Both the position numbers and the translations under genes were made by a program. From assembly GCA_016927475.1 (NCBI GenBank), contig JAFGMO010000071.1:1-64000 (forward strand): 64,000 bases of DNA. The letters run 5' to 3'. Every line of letters begins with the position of its first letter. Position 1 is the stretch's first letter. Positions 1 through 8,631 of this stretch are shown here, one piece after another. Source of the DNA: Candidatus Aminicenantota bacterium. GTDB lineage: Bacteria; Acidobacteriota; Aminicenantia; Aminicenantales; Aminicenantaceae. The notes beneath the pieces are model-generated. The model saw only the letters and a program-made list of their open reading frames with translations, was not told the origin of the DNA and did no database searches.

Positions 1-1760
1 ACGGGCGCATACAAAGAATGATCAAAGGGGAAAATGTCCGTGATGAACAAATCGTTTTCTCCCGATCCGAGCTTTGCTCCCAAAAAAATCGTGTCTACCT
101 GGGATTGAATCAGAAGAGGGGTGGACAATATATAATCTTTATCTTCCGTTTCGGGAACGCTTAAAAAAGAGGTTGATTTGGCTGTCCTTCCTGTTTGGTT
201 ATTTCTTATAACGACAAAACATTGATAATCTCCCCGCTTTAGGGGAGTATGGTAGTGGAAATAGATATCCTTTTCAGGAAATTGCTTGAGGTTTAAATCC
301 TTCTTCTTGAAAAAGATAATATTTTTATCTTTATCCAGAATAATCGAATAAATTTCACTATCTTTCCCCAAAACTTCTCTCAAACGTTCTCTTTCAAATT
401 TTGAGACAGCCAGGACAAAAGGTTTCTTTTCTATGAGAAAAAACTGAGCCGTCATGGGAAAACGGACCAAATCACCGAAATAAGGCTTGTCTCTTACCAC
501 GGTGTCGACAAGATGGATCCTTTTCTCCAGGTCGCTGAATTCCGAGAACGGTTTCGGGTTAAAATATCCCGCTTGAGCATGGACCTTACAGCCCTTTCTT
601 TTTACCTTAACCTCAATTTTGTGGTAGGCCCCATCCCACTTTTCATCGATGTCGTAGCCCAAGACATAATAAGTGAGAGTCGTATCATTTATCTCTTCCA
701 ACGTTTTTTTGTAATCCCCGACCAGGGTGAAATATTTTCCTCCCGTTTCCTGGGATAAAGCTTTTAATGAGGAAGCGCCCGTCATCTGATAATCCATTTT
801 TAATGCTGAAGACAACTCCTCGGAATCCAAAGCATAAAAACGGCTGTTGGACGCCGCCAGCTCTTTTGTCATTTTTTCATAGGCATTTCTCAAAATAGTA
901 TCTCCCCAGCTTCCCTTTTTAATATTTCCAAAGGGAGCACCGATACCGTACATCAAAGAGCCGTTTATACCTGATGATAAAAAAATGAAGTTTTTGTATC
1001 CCGGAATGTACCGGAGGGCTTTCGCTAATCGTGCGATATCTAAAGCAAAAAAATGTGCCTGCTTTATCAAATTATTTCTTTCCCCTCTAAGAAATTTCCC
1101 CATTCTTTCCAGCTTTAACTCATCACTGGGCATTAAAGGACTTTGGTCCAGAAAAGGATCCTTTGTTTTATCACCAGAGCCGTACCAAAAAAGTCCCTCA
1201 ATATTTTCCGTCCTCCCTAAAACTTTTTCCGCCCCGAATGATTCAATAATATTCTTTACTTCATCATGTCGGGTTGTCAGATGCTTATGAAGGACCAATC
1301 CTTTTATCGCGGAGTAGGAAATAAGCCCCAGCTCATCGTCCGGATGCAGTTTTGTGTCGATGAAATGAAGGGCGGCTTCTTTTGACTTTTTTATGCCTGA
1401 TGCGTTATTGAAGGCAAAATCAAAAAAGATGAAAAATTTTCTGTTCATCTTCTCCTTATACGCCGGCAGATCTTCTTTCTTTTTACGTTGATCCGCCTCG
1501 GCCGGAGGATAGGAAAAATCATATTCTTCAAAGGCTGTTATCGGCACCCGTTTTCCATTATCAAAAAGCTCAAACTCTTCAACGCCCAAACCCGTCACGG
1601 GACTACCGCTTTTGTCGGTGACATAAACTTGAATGAGCTTAAGGGTGACGGCCACTTCATGCCGATACTGCTCTTGTTTATGATAGGAGCCCAGAAGATA
1701 AACGCCGCATAAATGAATCGATAAAATGACGACACATAAATAAACGACGCTTTTTCTCAA
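1..1760 (-). CDS. VWFA-related protein, acidobacterial type (3' end off window)
   Basis: The minus strand stays open for about 586 codons and runs off the left edge, so the C-terminus is missing. It begins with TTG at 1760 behind a GGGGGTAAG-like ribosome site. A hydrophobic signal-anchor is followed by VYVTDKSGSPVTGLGVEEF, the usual entry to VWFA-related proteins of Acidobacteriota, where the partner protein proclaims a secreted or periplasmic fold. The VWA core follows (KFFIFFDFAFNNASG, a degenerate metal-site strand), then FIFLSSGI, and later a YYVLGYDIDEKWDG stretch and a KIEVKVKRKG repeat typical of the family C-terminal part. The classical DxSxS metal motif is altered, so metal binding is doubtful. 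Function is unknown; an envelope role is inferred from the signal sequence. A second family member lies at 62124-63377. Confidence 0.8.
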   Translation of the reverse strand, partial: MRKSVVYLCVVILSIHLCGVYLLGSYHKQEQYRHEVAVTLKLIQVYVTDKSGSPVTGLGVEEFELFDNGKRVPITAFEEYDFSYPPAEADQRKKKEDLPAYKEKMNRKFFIFFDFAFNNASGIKKSKEAALHFIDTKLHPDDELGLISYSAIKGLVLHKHLTTRHDEVKNIIESFGAEKVLGRTENIEGLFWYGSGDKTKDPFLDQSPLMPSDELKLERMGKFLRGERNNLIKQAHFFALDIARLAKALRYIPGYKNFIFLSSGINGSLMYGIGAPFGNIKKGSWGDTILRNAYEKMTKELAASNSRFYALDSEELSSALKMDYQMTGASSLKALSQETGGKYFTLVGDYKKTLEEINDTTLTYYVLGYDIDEKWDGAYHKIEVKVKRKGCKVHAQAGYFNPKPFSEFSDLEKRIHLVDTVVRDKPYFGDLVRFPMTAQFFLIEKKPFVLAVSKFERERLREVLGKDSEIYSIILDKDKNIIFFKKKDLNLKQFPEKDIYFHYHTPLKRGDYQCFVVIRNNQTGRTAKSTSFLSVPETEDKDYILSTPLLIQSQVDTIFLGAKLGSGENDLFITDIFPFDHSLYAP

Positions 1761-1837
1761 GCTGACTTACCCCCAAGTATTTCTATGTTATTATATAAAG
1801 GTTGATCCGTCTTTGTAAAGCTCACGGCGCAGCACAA

Positions 1838-1933
1838 AATCGAGAACACAATACATATTAACCTATTTATTTTTCACGATTATATAGGGGTTTTAAATGT
1901 AAAATTGGGTAAATGGGTATTGTGTCCCTAATT
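1838..1933. repeat. Palindromic dispersed element, copy 1 (both arms)
   Basis: A left arm reading CGAGAACACAATACATATTA and a right arm reading GGTAAATGGGTATTGTGTCC are inverted copies separated by about 45 bases. The arms match at roughly 19 of 24 positions by eye. It lies between the divergently unrelated ends of the VWFA gene start and the permease stop. The GGGACACAATAC core recurs at 4636, 5745, 7207 and 8632. Such arms resemble REP-like palindromes that IS200-type (Y1) transposases recognise in other genomes, but no transposase is in this window. Confidence 0.75.
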
Positions 1934-1935
1934 TT

Positions 1936-4566
1936 TTATTCGTACCTCAAGGAATCAACCGGATCGGCGGCGGCGGCTTTGACCGTTTGGAAACTCGCGG
2001 TAAAAAATGCGATCAGAAGAGCCGTCAAACCGGAAAAGATAAAGGGCCATATTGTTAAATGTATCCGGTAGGCAAAATTTTGAAGCCATTTGCTCACGGC
2101 GATATAAGCCACCGGCCAGGCGATAAGATTCGCTATAACCACCCACTTAGTGAATATTCGTGTTATAAGAATAAAGATCTCTGAGCTAGAAGCGCCCAAA
2201 GCCTTGCGAATCCCTATTTCTTTGGTGCGTCTTTCCGCGGTATTCGAGGCCAAACCAAATATTCCCAGACAGGCGATAAAAATCGCCAAAATGGCGAATG
2301 AGACCAGTATCTTTCCCATTTTTTGTTCAGAGGTGTACATTCGGTTGAAGTTGTCATCCAGAAAAAAATAATCAAACGGCTGTCCTCCCGTTAACCGCCG
2401 GTATGTCTTTTGTAAATACTCAATCGTCTTCGGAATCTGTTCGGATTTGATGCGAATCTGGATATATCGATTGACCGGACGGCAAAAAAGAATGATGGGT
2501 TTTATGGTCTGATACATGGATTGAAAATGGAAATCCTTGACAACACCCACAACTTCTCTTTCCATATTTCCCATCAGTTTGATTCTTTTTCCGACGGGAT
2601 TTTTCCAGCCTGCTTTTTTGATGAATGTTTCATTCAGAATGACGGCATTGGACGGATCCGTTCCATGTGCTTCGGAAAATGTTCGCCCTTTTAGAAGATC
2701 CATTCGGTAAAAATCGAGAAAATTAAAATCCGTCCAAAGAAGCTCTGTCGGAAATTCCACCATCACGCCGTCATCACTTAAAAAAGATCCTCCCGCCCAA
2801 GTATTACTAATTTGAGTAGGAAGATTCTCTGATGTCGTCACATCGATAACATGGGTATTCTGCAGAACAGCATTCCTGAACGCTTCATAACCTTGATTCC
2901 CGGCTGAATCCGTCATCTGCGTGACCACGACATGCTCTCTGTCATAACCAATGGGCTTCTCATGGATGTATCTGATCTGATGCATCATCGCCACGGATGA
3001 TATCATCAAAGCGACGGTAATGCTGAATTGTAATACCACCAACACATTCCTCATTCCTGCGCCTTTCTGAAACATTCCGGCCTTCCCTTTCAACGTTTTA
3101 ACGGCATTGCAGGAGGAGAGCACGACCGCAGGATAAAAACCGGTCAGAATACCGCTTACGATAAAGACCGCCGCAAGGCCTAAAAGAATCGGACCATCGA
3201 AAACGGCGGAAAAAAGGATAGTTCGCTCAAAAAAACGGCTGAATCCGGGCAGTAAAAACCGGGCAATCCCTAAAGACAATAAAAGCGAAAGGAGGATCAG
3301 AAGAAAAGATTCAACGGTAAATTGCCGAAATATCTGGCCCCGCCGGCCTCCCACAATCTTTCGTATTCCAATCTCTTTCATCCGTTTTGCCGCCTGGGTC
3401 GAAGTGAGATTCATGGAGTTGATACAGGCGATAAAAAGAACAAATACCGCGACAGCAGAAAACAGCAATATCAATTTGTTGGAGTTGTTCGCTGAAAATT
3501 CAGAGTTGAGGTGGGAATGGAGATGGATGCTGGTCAGCGGCTGTAAATGAAACTTATATCTCATGCGGTCCCAGCCGAAATCCTCATATTTTTTGTTTTC
3601 TAAAGCAGTTATCTTCTGTTCCACAATCTCTTTGTCTGATTCGTTTCTTAGGACGCAGTACGTGAAATAGGATAAAGCCCCCGCCCAGAAAAACCGCGGA
3701 TTTCTGCTCTGCCCGTTCAGGATTCGGTCCTTTACCTGCTTAAAGGAAATAAGCCAGTCGCATTGAATGTGGGATTTTTCCTGTATTTTTTCCATCACTC
3801 CGGTGACTTTTAAATCGCCAAATGGGCAGTTGAGCGTTTGACCGATGGGTTTTGTTTTTCCAAAAAATTTCTCGGCCACATGTAAACTGATAACGATGGA
3901 CAAGGGGTCGTCCAGTATTTTGTCTTTATGGCCTTCCATCAATTTAAAACTGAAGACATCAAAAAAATATTCATCAGCAAATATTCCCGTTTCATTGAAA
4001 CTTTTATCTCCCTTTGAAAGCAGGAGGCTGCTTTTGCGGCTGAATCGTGTCGCTACTTCTACCTCCGGATAATTCTCCATCAACGAGGGAGCCAGGGCCG
4101 CATTGGAAGTGGCCCAGGTATCCAGATCCTTGGCTGTGTTTCCCGGATCTTGAGTCGCCACTCTGAAGATGCGTTCCGAATTCTCATGAAAGGTGTCAAA
4201 ACTTTTTTCATAACGGACGTAAAGAAAAATCAGCAAAAAACAGGTAAACCCGACGACCAGGCCGGCGGTATTAATGACAGAAAAGATCTTCTGTTTGCGT
4301 AAGATGCGCAAAGCGATTTTGAGGTCATTTTTTATCATAGCCAAACTCCATTTCCATTCAAACGAGATAAAAGGAACAACGGAACGCAAAACATGTAGCC
4401 GGAACCACAAGCGGGCGGACCATTTCCCCTGCTCCAATACACGGTTTTCGTATTCCTCTTTAAGATTGTCCACAATGGCTTCACGGTCTTCCGGCCAGGC
4501 AAGATGTTTCATCAGCCATTCCGCTAGGCGGGGCGGGCACATGCTGTTTTTCAACGGTTTTTTCAT
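1936..4566 (-). CDS. FtsX/MacB-like ABC permease with N-terminal prefix domain
   Basis: An 876-residue permease subunit of a MacB-type ABC exporter. Residues about 8-85 form the cytosolic prefix (PPRLAEWLMK, later SARLWFRLHVLRS) found on permeases associated with PadR regulators. The first membrane helix is near 97-118, followed by a large periplasmic MacB_PCD domain, then a three-helix FtsX block starting near residue 370 (MKEIGIRKIVGG), a second periplasmic domain and a C-terminal FtsX block (RRTKEIGIRKALGAS). It ends in the family-typical DPVDSLRYE. No clear ribosome site precedes the ATG at 4566. No ATPase or PadR gene is adjacent, so the ATPase must be encoded elsewhere. The substrate is unknown; these systems usually export peptides, drugs or lipoproteins. 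Confidence 0.9.
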   Translation of the reverse strand: MKKPLKNSMCPPRLAEWLMKHLAWPEDREAIVDNLKEEYENRVLEQGKWSARLWFRLHVLRSVVPFISFEWKWSLAMIKNDLKIALRILRKQKIFSVINTAGLVVGFTCFLLIFLYVRYEKSFDTFHENSERIFRVATQDPGNTAKDLDTWATSNAALAPSLMENYPEVEVATRFSRKSSLLLSKGDKSFNETGIFADEYFFDVFSFKLMEGHKDKILDDPLSIVISLHVAEKFFGKTKPIGQTLNCPFGDLKVTGVMEKIQEKSHIQCDWLISFKQVKDRILNGQSRNPRFFWAGALSYFTYCVLRNESDKEIVEQKITALENKKYEDFGWDRMRYKFHLQPLTSIHLHSHLNSEFSANNSNKLILLFSAVAVFVLFIACINSMNLTSTQAAKRMKEIGIRKIVGGRRGQIFRQFTVESFLLILLSLLLSLGIARFLLPGFSRFFERTILFSAVFDGPILLGLAAVFIVSGILTGFYPAVVLSSCNAVKTLKGKAGMFQKGAGMRNVLVVLQFSITVALMISSVAMMHQIRYIHEKPIGYDREHVVVTQMTDSAGNQGYEAFRNAVLQNTHVIDVTTSENLPTQISNTWAGGSFLSDDGVMVEFPTELLWTDFNFLDFYRMDLLKGRTFSEAHGTDPSNAVILNETFIKKAGWKNPVGKRIKLMGNMEREVVGVVKDFHFQSMYQTIKPIILFCRPVNRYIQIRIKSEQIPKTIEYLQKTYRRLTGGQPFDYFFLDDNFNRMYTSEQKMGKILVSFAILAIFIACLGIFGLASNTAERRTKEIGIRKALGASSSEIFILITRIFTKWVVIANLIAWPVAYIAVSKWLQNFAYRIHLTIWPFIFSGLTALLIAFFTASFQTVKAAAADPVDSLRYE

Positions 4567-4635
4567 GTTTTTTCAACTTATATTTATTTGTGTTTCACAA
4601 ATATATAGACTCGCCTGCTCTTAAAAGGTTGCTTA

Positions 4636-4735
4636 AAAATCGGGGACACAATACATATTCACCTATTTTCTGTCTATAACTCTTGAGTTGGTTTTGAGCG
4701 GAAAATTGGGTAAATGGGTATTATGTCCGATTTTA
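4636..4735. repeat. Palindromic dispersed element, copy 2 (both arms)
   Basis: The left arm has the core CGGGGACACAATACATATTC and the right arm GGTAAATGGGTATTATGTCC, flanked by AAAAAT/ATTTT. The arms are inverted and about 40 bases apart. The layout is the same as copy 1, with the spacer sequence unrelated, so the arms are the conserved part. Confidence 0.75.
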
Positions 4736-4740
4736 ACCTA

Positions 4741-4832
4741 TTGACAAACTTTATATTTTTCATCATTATACATTTGGTTATATGACCAAAATTATTGGTT
4801 ATATGACCAAATGTATTGGTCGGTAGAAGAAA
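4741..4832 (+). promoter_or_regulatory. Promoter with three operator half-sites phased at 21 bp
   Basis: TTGACA at 4741-4746 is a good -35 box; a TATACA-like -10 follows at a rather long spacing near 4768-4773. Immediately after come two near-palindromes TTTGGTTATATGACCAAA (4773-4790) and ATTGGTTATATGACCAAAT (from 4794), and a lone half-site ATTGGTC. The GGT elements begin at 4776, 4797 and 4818, so the spacing is exactly 21 bases, two helical turns. The array ends 13 bases before the winged-helix gene start, which suggests cooperative autoregulation by that protein. Confidence 0.65.
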
Positions 4833-5165
4833 ATGTTTAAAGGAATATTCGGCTCAGAAAAAAAGGGAAAAATTCTATTATATATTTACACAAATGGTGA
4901 GTCTTACCCAAGAGAAATTGCCTCACGACTTAATTTTTATTTAAATGGAGTTCAAAACCAATTATTGAACTTGGAAAAAAGCGGAATCCTCTATAGCAAG
5001 CTGAAGGGGAAAGTAAGATTATTTGGTATGAATCCTAGATATCCTTTTAAAAGAGAATTGGAATCTCTTCTCGAAAAAATCCTGGAATTTATTCCGAGGG
5101 AAGAAAAAGAAAAGTTGTATATGCCAAGATTAAGGCCCCGGCAAACGAATAAACCACTCAAATAA
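4833..5165 (+). CDS. Winged-helix transcriptional regulator
   Basis: A 110-residue protein whose first 70 residues fit a winged helix of the MarR/ArsR kind: KILLYIYTNGESYPREIASR is the first helix pair, FYLNGVQNQLLNLEKSG the recognition helix region, and GILYSKLKGKVRLFGMN the wing. The basic C-terminal tail (RLRPRQTNK) may be disordered. It sits directly behind a phased palindrome array and 5 bases upstream of a nucleotidyltransferase, with which it forms a two-gene operon. By analogy with AbiE-type and similar pairs, it could be the DNA-binding antitoxin, but this is inference. The start ATG is preceded by AGAAGAAA, a weak ribosome site. Confidence 0.7.
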   Translation: MFKGIFGSEKKGKILLYIYTNGESYPREIASRLNFYLNGVQNQLLNLEKSGILYSKLKGKVRLFGMNPRYPFKRELESLLEKILEFIPREEKEKLYMPRLRPRQTNKPLK

Positions 5166-5170
5166 TACAA

Positions 5171-5710
5171 ATGAAAATAAAGGGTTTATCATTAGAAAAT
5201 TTTGCTGTCACCATTTCTGATTATTTGAGAATAAACGGCATTGAGACCGTCTTAACTGGTGGGGCATGTGTTTCCATTTATACCGATAACAAATACATGT
5301 CTTATGACTTAGACCTTATATTAATGGATGTGGATAAGGGAAAGGAAGCAAAAGAATTATTAATAACCATGGGATTTTATGAGGAAGGTCGATATTTCGT
5401 GCATAAAGATACCGAATATTTTCTTGATTTTCTTTCTCCTCCCCCTTCGGTAGGAAGCGAACCTGTAAAGGAAATTGCGGAACTAACAAAGGGGGATCGC
5501 AAACTATATCTTTTATCTCCCACTGACTGTGTTAAAGACAGGTTGGCCGCATATTATTATTGGAATGATCGTCAATCTTTAGACCAGGCAATCTCAGTAT
5601 GCGTTGACAACGAGGTGGATTTAAGTGAAGTAGAAAGATGGTCAAATATAGAAGGCATGAATGATAAGCATAAAAAATTCATGGCACAACTTTTAAAACA
5701 AAAAGCATAA
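5171..5710 (+). CDS. Minimal nucleotidyltransferase, possible AbiEii/MenA-like toxin
   Basis: A 179-residue protein with the nucleotidyltransferase signature TGGACVSIYT followed by MSYDLDLILMD, that is, GG...S..D.D, which in this fold holds the two metal-binding aspartates. A third strand (FLDFL) supplies a likely later acidic position. The middle part LYLLSPTDCVKDRLAAYYYW matches the helix that follows the catalytic core in stand-alone nucleotidyltransferases. At 179 residues it is shorter than AbiEii (about 270). It starts 5 bases after the winged-helix gene, so the two are likely co-translated. A toxin role, for example nucleotide transfer to tRNA, is inferred from relatives and context only. 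Confidence 0.7.
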   Translation: MKIKGLSLENFAVTISDYLRINGIETVLTGGACVSIYTDNKYMSYDLDLILMDVDKGKEAKELLITMGFYEEGRYFVHKDTEYFLDFLSPPPSVGSEPVKEIAELTKGDRKLYLLSPTDCVKDRLAAYYYWNDRQSLDQAISVCVDNEVDLSEVERWSNIEGMNDKHKKFMAQLLKQKA

Positions 5711-5744
5711 AATAATATTTACTAAATAAAATTGGGAAACTACC

Positions 5745-5780
5745 AAAAAATCGAGGACACAATACATATTAACCTTTTTG
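5745..5780 (+). repeat. Palindromic dispersed element, left arm only
   Basis: AAAATCGAGGACACAATACA and the following TATTAACCTTTTT repeat the left arm of the elements at 1838 and 4636. No matching right arm follows before the barrel gene end, so this is a half-element. Confidence 0.6.
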
Positions 5781-5785
5781 TTTTT

Positions 5786-5822
5786 TTCATAGCCTCTCCT
5801 ATTTCGATATGTTGGATATTGA
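5786..5822 (-). pseudogene. Fossil start region of a third SH3-barrel paralog
   Basis: Read on the minus strand, this short stretch repeats the ribosome site, start codon and upstream leader of the two barrel genes: compare TTTCATAGCCTCTCCTATTT here with TTTCATAGCCCCTCCGATTC at 7097 and TTTCATAATCCCTCCTCTTC at 8527, each followed by a GATAT/GACAC...TTGGATA block. The match breaks off within a few bases of the start codon and abuts the 3' flank of the intact downstream gene. It is best read as the scar of a tandem duplicate lost by recombination. Confidence 0.6.
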
Positions 5823-5824
5823 CT

Positions 5825-7102
5825 TTACTTGATCCTTATCTTAAAACCGGCCACCAGAGCAATGCCCCCCAGAGAAATTTCAGCTTTGCGGACATTTCTG
5901 AATCCGGTTCCGGAAGGAGGTGTACCACTGATCGAAATACTAGAATACCATTTGCCTGACAGTTGTGTTTCACAATACCACAGCGTTGCATTGGGATAGA
6001 TGTTTTTAACGAGAGGTGATGTCGAGCTTTTTAATGTTTCAATCATATCAGCAGTGAGGTCCGTAAATTTTACCACTCTGCCATTAAATCCTATAATAAA
6101 TGCAAACGCTCCAGCTATATCAAATTCGAGATTCAGCCCTCCATGAAATCCCAAAGGATTGGATTTGGCATTCCAGGTCTGTTCACTGTCGGCCCAACTC
6201 GTACTACTCTTAAACGACGAAATAGAATTCCACTCTACATTACTGAGGTAAAGACCCAACCCTCCATAAAGCGAAAATTTCATTATCCGTCCGGCCGGAA
6301 TATTGAAATAGAGGCTGAAGGTCAGAGGAACGGCTGCTACCTTGGTAAACAATTGCATCCCCTCACTTGTCATAAACAAGTTATCCCTTACTTCAAACTC
6401 AGTTTCTGCTTTCTGTTGGATATATCCGGCTCCGAATGCGAGTCCTAAATAAGGCAAAATATTGACATAAAATTCGCCGCCACCTCCATAACCTTGTTTC
6501 ATAAGTCCCCAATTGTTTGTCACACTGCACCATGGCGGAACTGAGATACTTTCCAATCTTTCCGACATGCCTTCAGCAAAGGCATTAAAATCATTGGTAC
6601 CCATGGTGAATAAAAAATCACCGAAAAGGCGGAAACCGATTTCCACCCCTTTCCCTCCTCGGCTTTCATAAGCGACGGGTTCCGGTCTTCTTTCCGGTGG
6701 TGGCGGCGCTGTGATGACCTTTCCAGCCGGAGATGGTGGTTGTGGCGGCTTGGTTATCTTTCTGGGAGCTGGAGGAGACGTTTCTTCCTCCGTTTTCTCC
6801 TTTACATCTTCCGACTCGAGCTCTTCAACGGCGCTTTTGTGAATATATCCTGATACCATAAAACCATGTTCATCAGGTGGAAGATTTACCTCATAAAAAT
6901 CACCTGTTCTTTTTTGAACTTCATAGACTTCTCCCGCAGGCACATTTGTGATGACATTGCCGGCTAAGTCAGGCTCAAAATAGACTTTTGTATTATCGAC
7001 GACAACCTTGATTTTCAGCTTTCGGGCCCAGCTTTTCCCCGGCACACATAAGATCAAAAGAGACAAAATCAGAAAAACAGTTAATGCTTTAGTTGATTTC
7101 AT
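5825..7102 (-). CDS. SH3 domain-outer membrane barrel protein, paralog A
   Basis: A 425-residue exported protein. Residues 1-26 are a signal peptide (TVFLILSLLILCVPGKSWA). Residues about 28-95 form a bacterial SH3-like domain (VVVDNTKVYFEPDLAGNVIT, then VPAGEVYEVQKRTGDFYEVN). Residues 95-145 are a proline- and glutamate-rich linker. The remainder is an aromatic/glycine-alternating beta-barrel (GVEIGFRLFGDFLF ... GLGLYLSNVEW) ending in ALVAGFKIRIK. A strong ribosome site (CGGAGGGG) precedes the ATG. The gene is the downstream member of a tandem pair with about two-thirds identical sequence to paralog B. The likely role is a periplasm-spanning envelope protein with peptidoglycan- or peptide-binding SH3 and a membrane barrel; no substrate can be named. 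Confidence 0.75.
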   Translation of the reverse strand: MKSTKALTVFLILSLLILCVPGKSWARKLKIKVVVDNTKVYFEPDLAGNVITNVPAGEVYEVQKRTGDFYEVNLPPDEHGFMVSGYIHKSAVEELESEDVKEKTEEETSPPAPRKITKPPQPPSPAGKVITAPPPPERRPEPVAYESRGGKGVEIGFRLFGDFLFTMGTNDFNAFAEGMSERLESISVPPWCSVTNNWGLMKQGYGGGGEFYVNILPYLGLAFGAGYIQQKAETEFEVRDNLFMTSEGMQLFTKVAAVPLTFSLYFNIPAGRIMKFSLYGGLGLYLSNVEWNSISSFKSSTSWADSEQTWNAKSNPLGFHGGLNLEFDIAGAFAFIIGFNGRVVKFTDLTADMIETLKSSTSPLVKNIYPNATLWYCETQLSGKWYSSISISGTPPSGTGFRNVRKAEISLGGIALVAGFKIRIK

Positions 7103-7206
7103 AGCCCCTCCGATTCTGATATATTGGATACAGCTAATTTATCCACGTGTCAAGAGAAACATCCGTCCAAGAGGCCGGCCTGGCTGTCTTATCTTATTGA
7201 TAATAA

Positions 7207-7245
7207 TGGGAAAAAATCGGAGGCATAATACTTATTCACCTGGTT
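7207..7245 (+). repeat. Palindromic dispersed element, degenerate left arm
   Basis: GGAAAAAATCGGAGGCATAA and the following TACTTATTCACC match the left arm with a few changes (GGCATAATAC in place of GACACAATAC). It lies directly 3' of paralog B, while a right arm in opposite orientation lies 5' of it at 8632. Confidence 0.5.
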
Positions 7246-8532
7246 TTACTTGATTCTTATCTTAAAACCAGCCACCAGAGCAATACCGCCCAGAGATATC
7301 TCAGCTTTGCGGATATTCCTGTAGAAAGGACTGGAAGGAGGGGAATCATCGATCTCAGCATAAGAATACCATTGACCTGAATAATACTCTTCAAAATACC
7401 ATAGTGTTTGATTGGTATACGTAAATTCAAACGTAGGTCCCATTGAGGTCTTGACAGTTTCTTTTAAATCGGCAGTGAGGTCCGAAAATTTCACCACCCT
7501 TCCATTAACTCCCATAATAAACGCAAACGCTCCACCTATGTTGAATTCGAAATTCAGTCCTCCATGGAATCCCAAAGCATTGGATTTGGCCTTCCAGAGA
7601 TGTTCGTTTTCTCCCCAAAGTGTACTGGTTTCAACCGACCAAAGAGTATTCCACTCTACGTTACCAAGGTAAAGCCCCAATCCTCCATAAAGCGAAAAAT
7701 TCATCACCTGTCCGGCAGGAATATTGAAGTAGAGACTGAAAGTCACAGGAACGGCGGATACTTTGGAAGATATTTGCATCCCCTCACTCGCGCCAGCTAA
7801 ATTATCTGCTACCTCAAACCCACTCTCTCCATTTTGTTGAATATAGCCGGCTCCGAAACCGATCCCTAGATAAGGCAAAACATTGACATAAAATTCTCCT
7901 CCACCTCCATAAGCGTGTTTCATAAGTTCACTATTCGTTGTCACGGTAACCCACGGAGGAACCACGATAGCCCCTATGGCTTTCTCCATACTTTCACTAT
8001 ACGTATTAAAATCATTGTCACTCATGGTGAATAAAAAATTGCCGAATAGGCGAAAACCGATTTCCACACCTCCATCTCTTCGAGTCTCAAAAGCGACAGG
8101 CTCCGGTCTTTTTGCCGGCGGAGGGAGTGCTGTGATGACCTTCTCAGCCGGTGGTGGCGGTGGCGGCTGTTGGGGAGGAGTGACTTCCTTTTTAGGAACC
8201 GGAGGAGGCGTCTCTTCCTGCGTTTTCTCCGGCATATCCTCAGACTCGATCTCTTCCACGGCGCTTTTTTGAATAAATCCAGATTTCACAAACCCGTTTT
8301 CATCGGGGGGAAGATTTACCTCATAAAACTCACCTATCGTTTTTTGAACTTCAAATACCGCTCCCGCAGGCACATTCGTGATGACACTACTGGTTAAGAT
8401 AGGCTCGAGATAAACTTTTGCTTGATCAACGATGACCTTGATTTTCAGCTTTTGTGCTGAACTTCTCCCCGGCATGCATAAAACAAAAAGAAACAAAAAT
8501 AAGAAAACAGCTATTGTTTTGTTCGTTTTCAT
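7246..8532 (-). CDS. SH3 domain-outer membrane barrel protein, paralog B
   Basis: A 428-residue paralog of the gene at 5825-7102 with the same plan: signal peptide (FLFLFLFVLCMPGRSSAQ), SH3-like domain (VIVDQAKVYLEPILTSSVIT), a Pro-rich linker with an eight-proline run, and a barrel ending in ALVAGFKIRIK. The open frame extends upstream to 8592, but ATG at 8532 has an AGGAGGG ribosome site seven bases away and aligns with the start of paralog A, so the shorter form is preferred. About 80 bases of leader (GTCAAGGGAAACATCCATCC) are also shared with paralog A, which shows that the duplication included the promoter region. Function as for paralog A; the linker and the extracellular loops are where the two differ most. 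Confidence 0.75.
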   Translation of the reverse strand: MKTNKTIAVFLFLFLFVLCMPGRSSAQKLKIKVIVDQAKVYLEPILTSSVITNVPAGAVFEVQKTIGEFYEVNLPPDENGFVKSGFIQKSAVEEIESEDMPEKTQEETPPPVPKKEVTPPQQPPPPPPAEKVITALPPPAKRPEPVAFETRRDGGVEIGFRLFGNFLFTMSDNDFNTYSESMEKAIGAIVVPPWVTVTTNSELMKHAYGGGGEFYVNVLPYLGIGFGAGYIQQNGESGFEVADNLAGASEGMQISSKVSAVPVTFSLYFNIPAGQVMNFSLYGGLGLYLGNVEWNTLWSVETSTLWGENEHLWKAKSNALGFHGGLNFEFNIGGAFAFIMGVNGRVVKFSDLTADLKETVKTSMGPTFEFTYTNQTLWYFEEYYSGQWYSYAEIDDSPPSSPFYRNIRKAEISLGGIALVAGFKIRIK

Positions 8533-8631
8533 AATCCCTCCTCTTCTGACACATTGGATACATTTTCCTAAACCATATGTCAAGGGAAACATCCATCCAA
8601 TAAGTCGTCCAAGCTGAGTCTGAAGGACGTA

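Noticed and set aside
4773-4823. Tandem GGTTATATGACC copies as a short CRISPR array
   Set aside because: Only two full repeats with 9-base gaps, placed between a promoter box and a gene start, and the repeat is a palindrome. An operator fits better.
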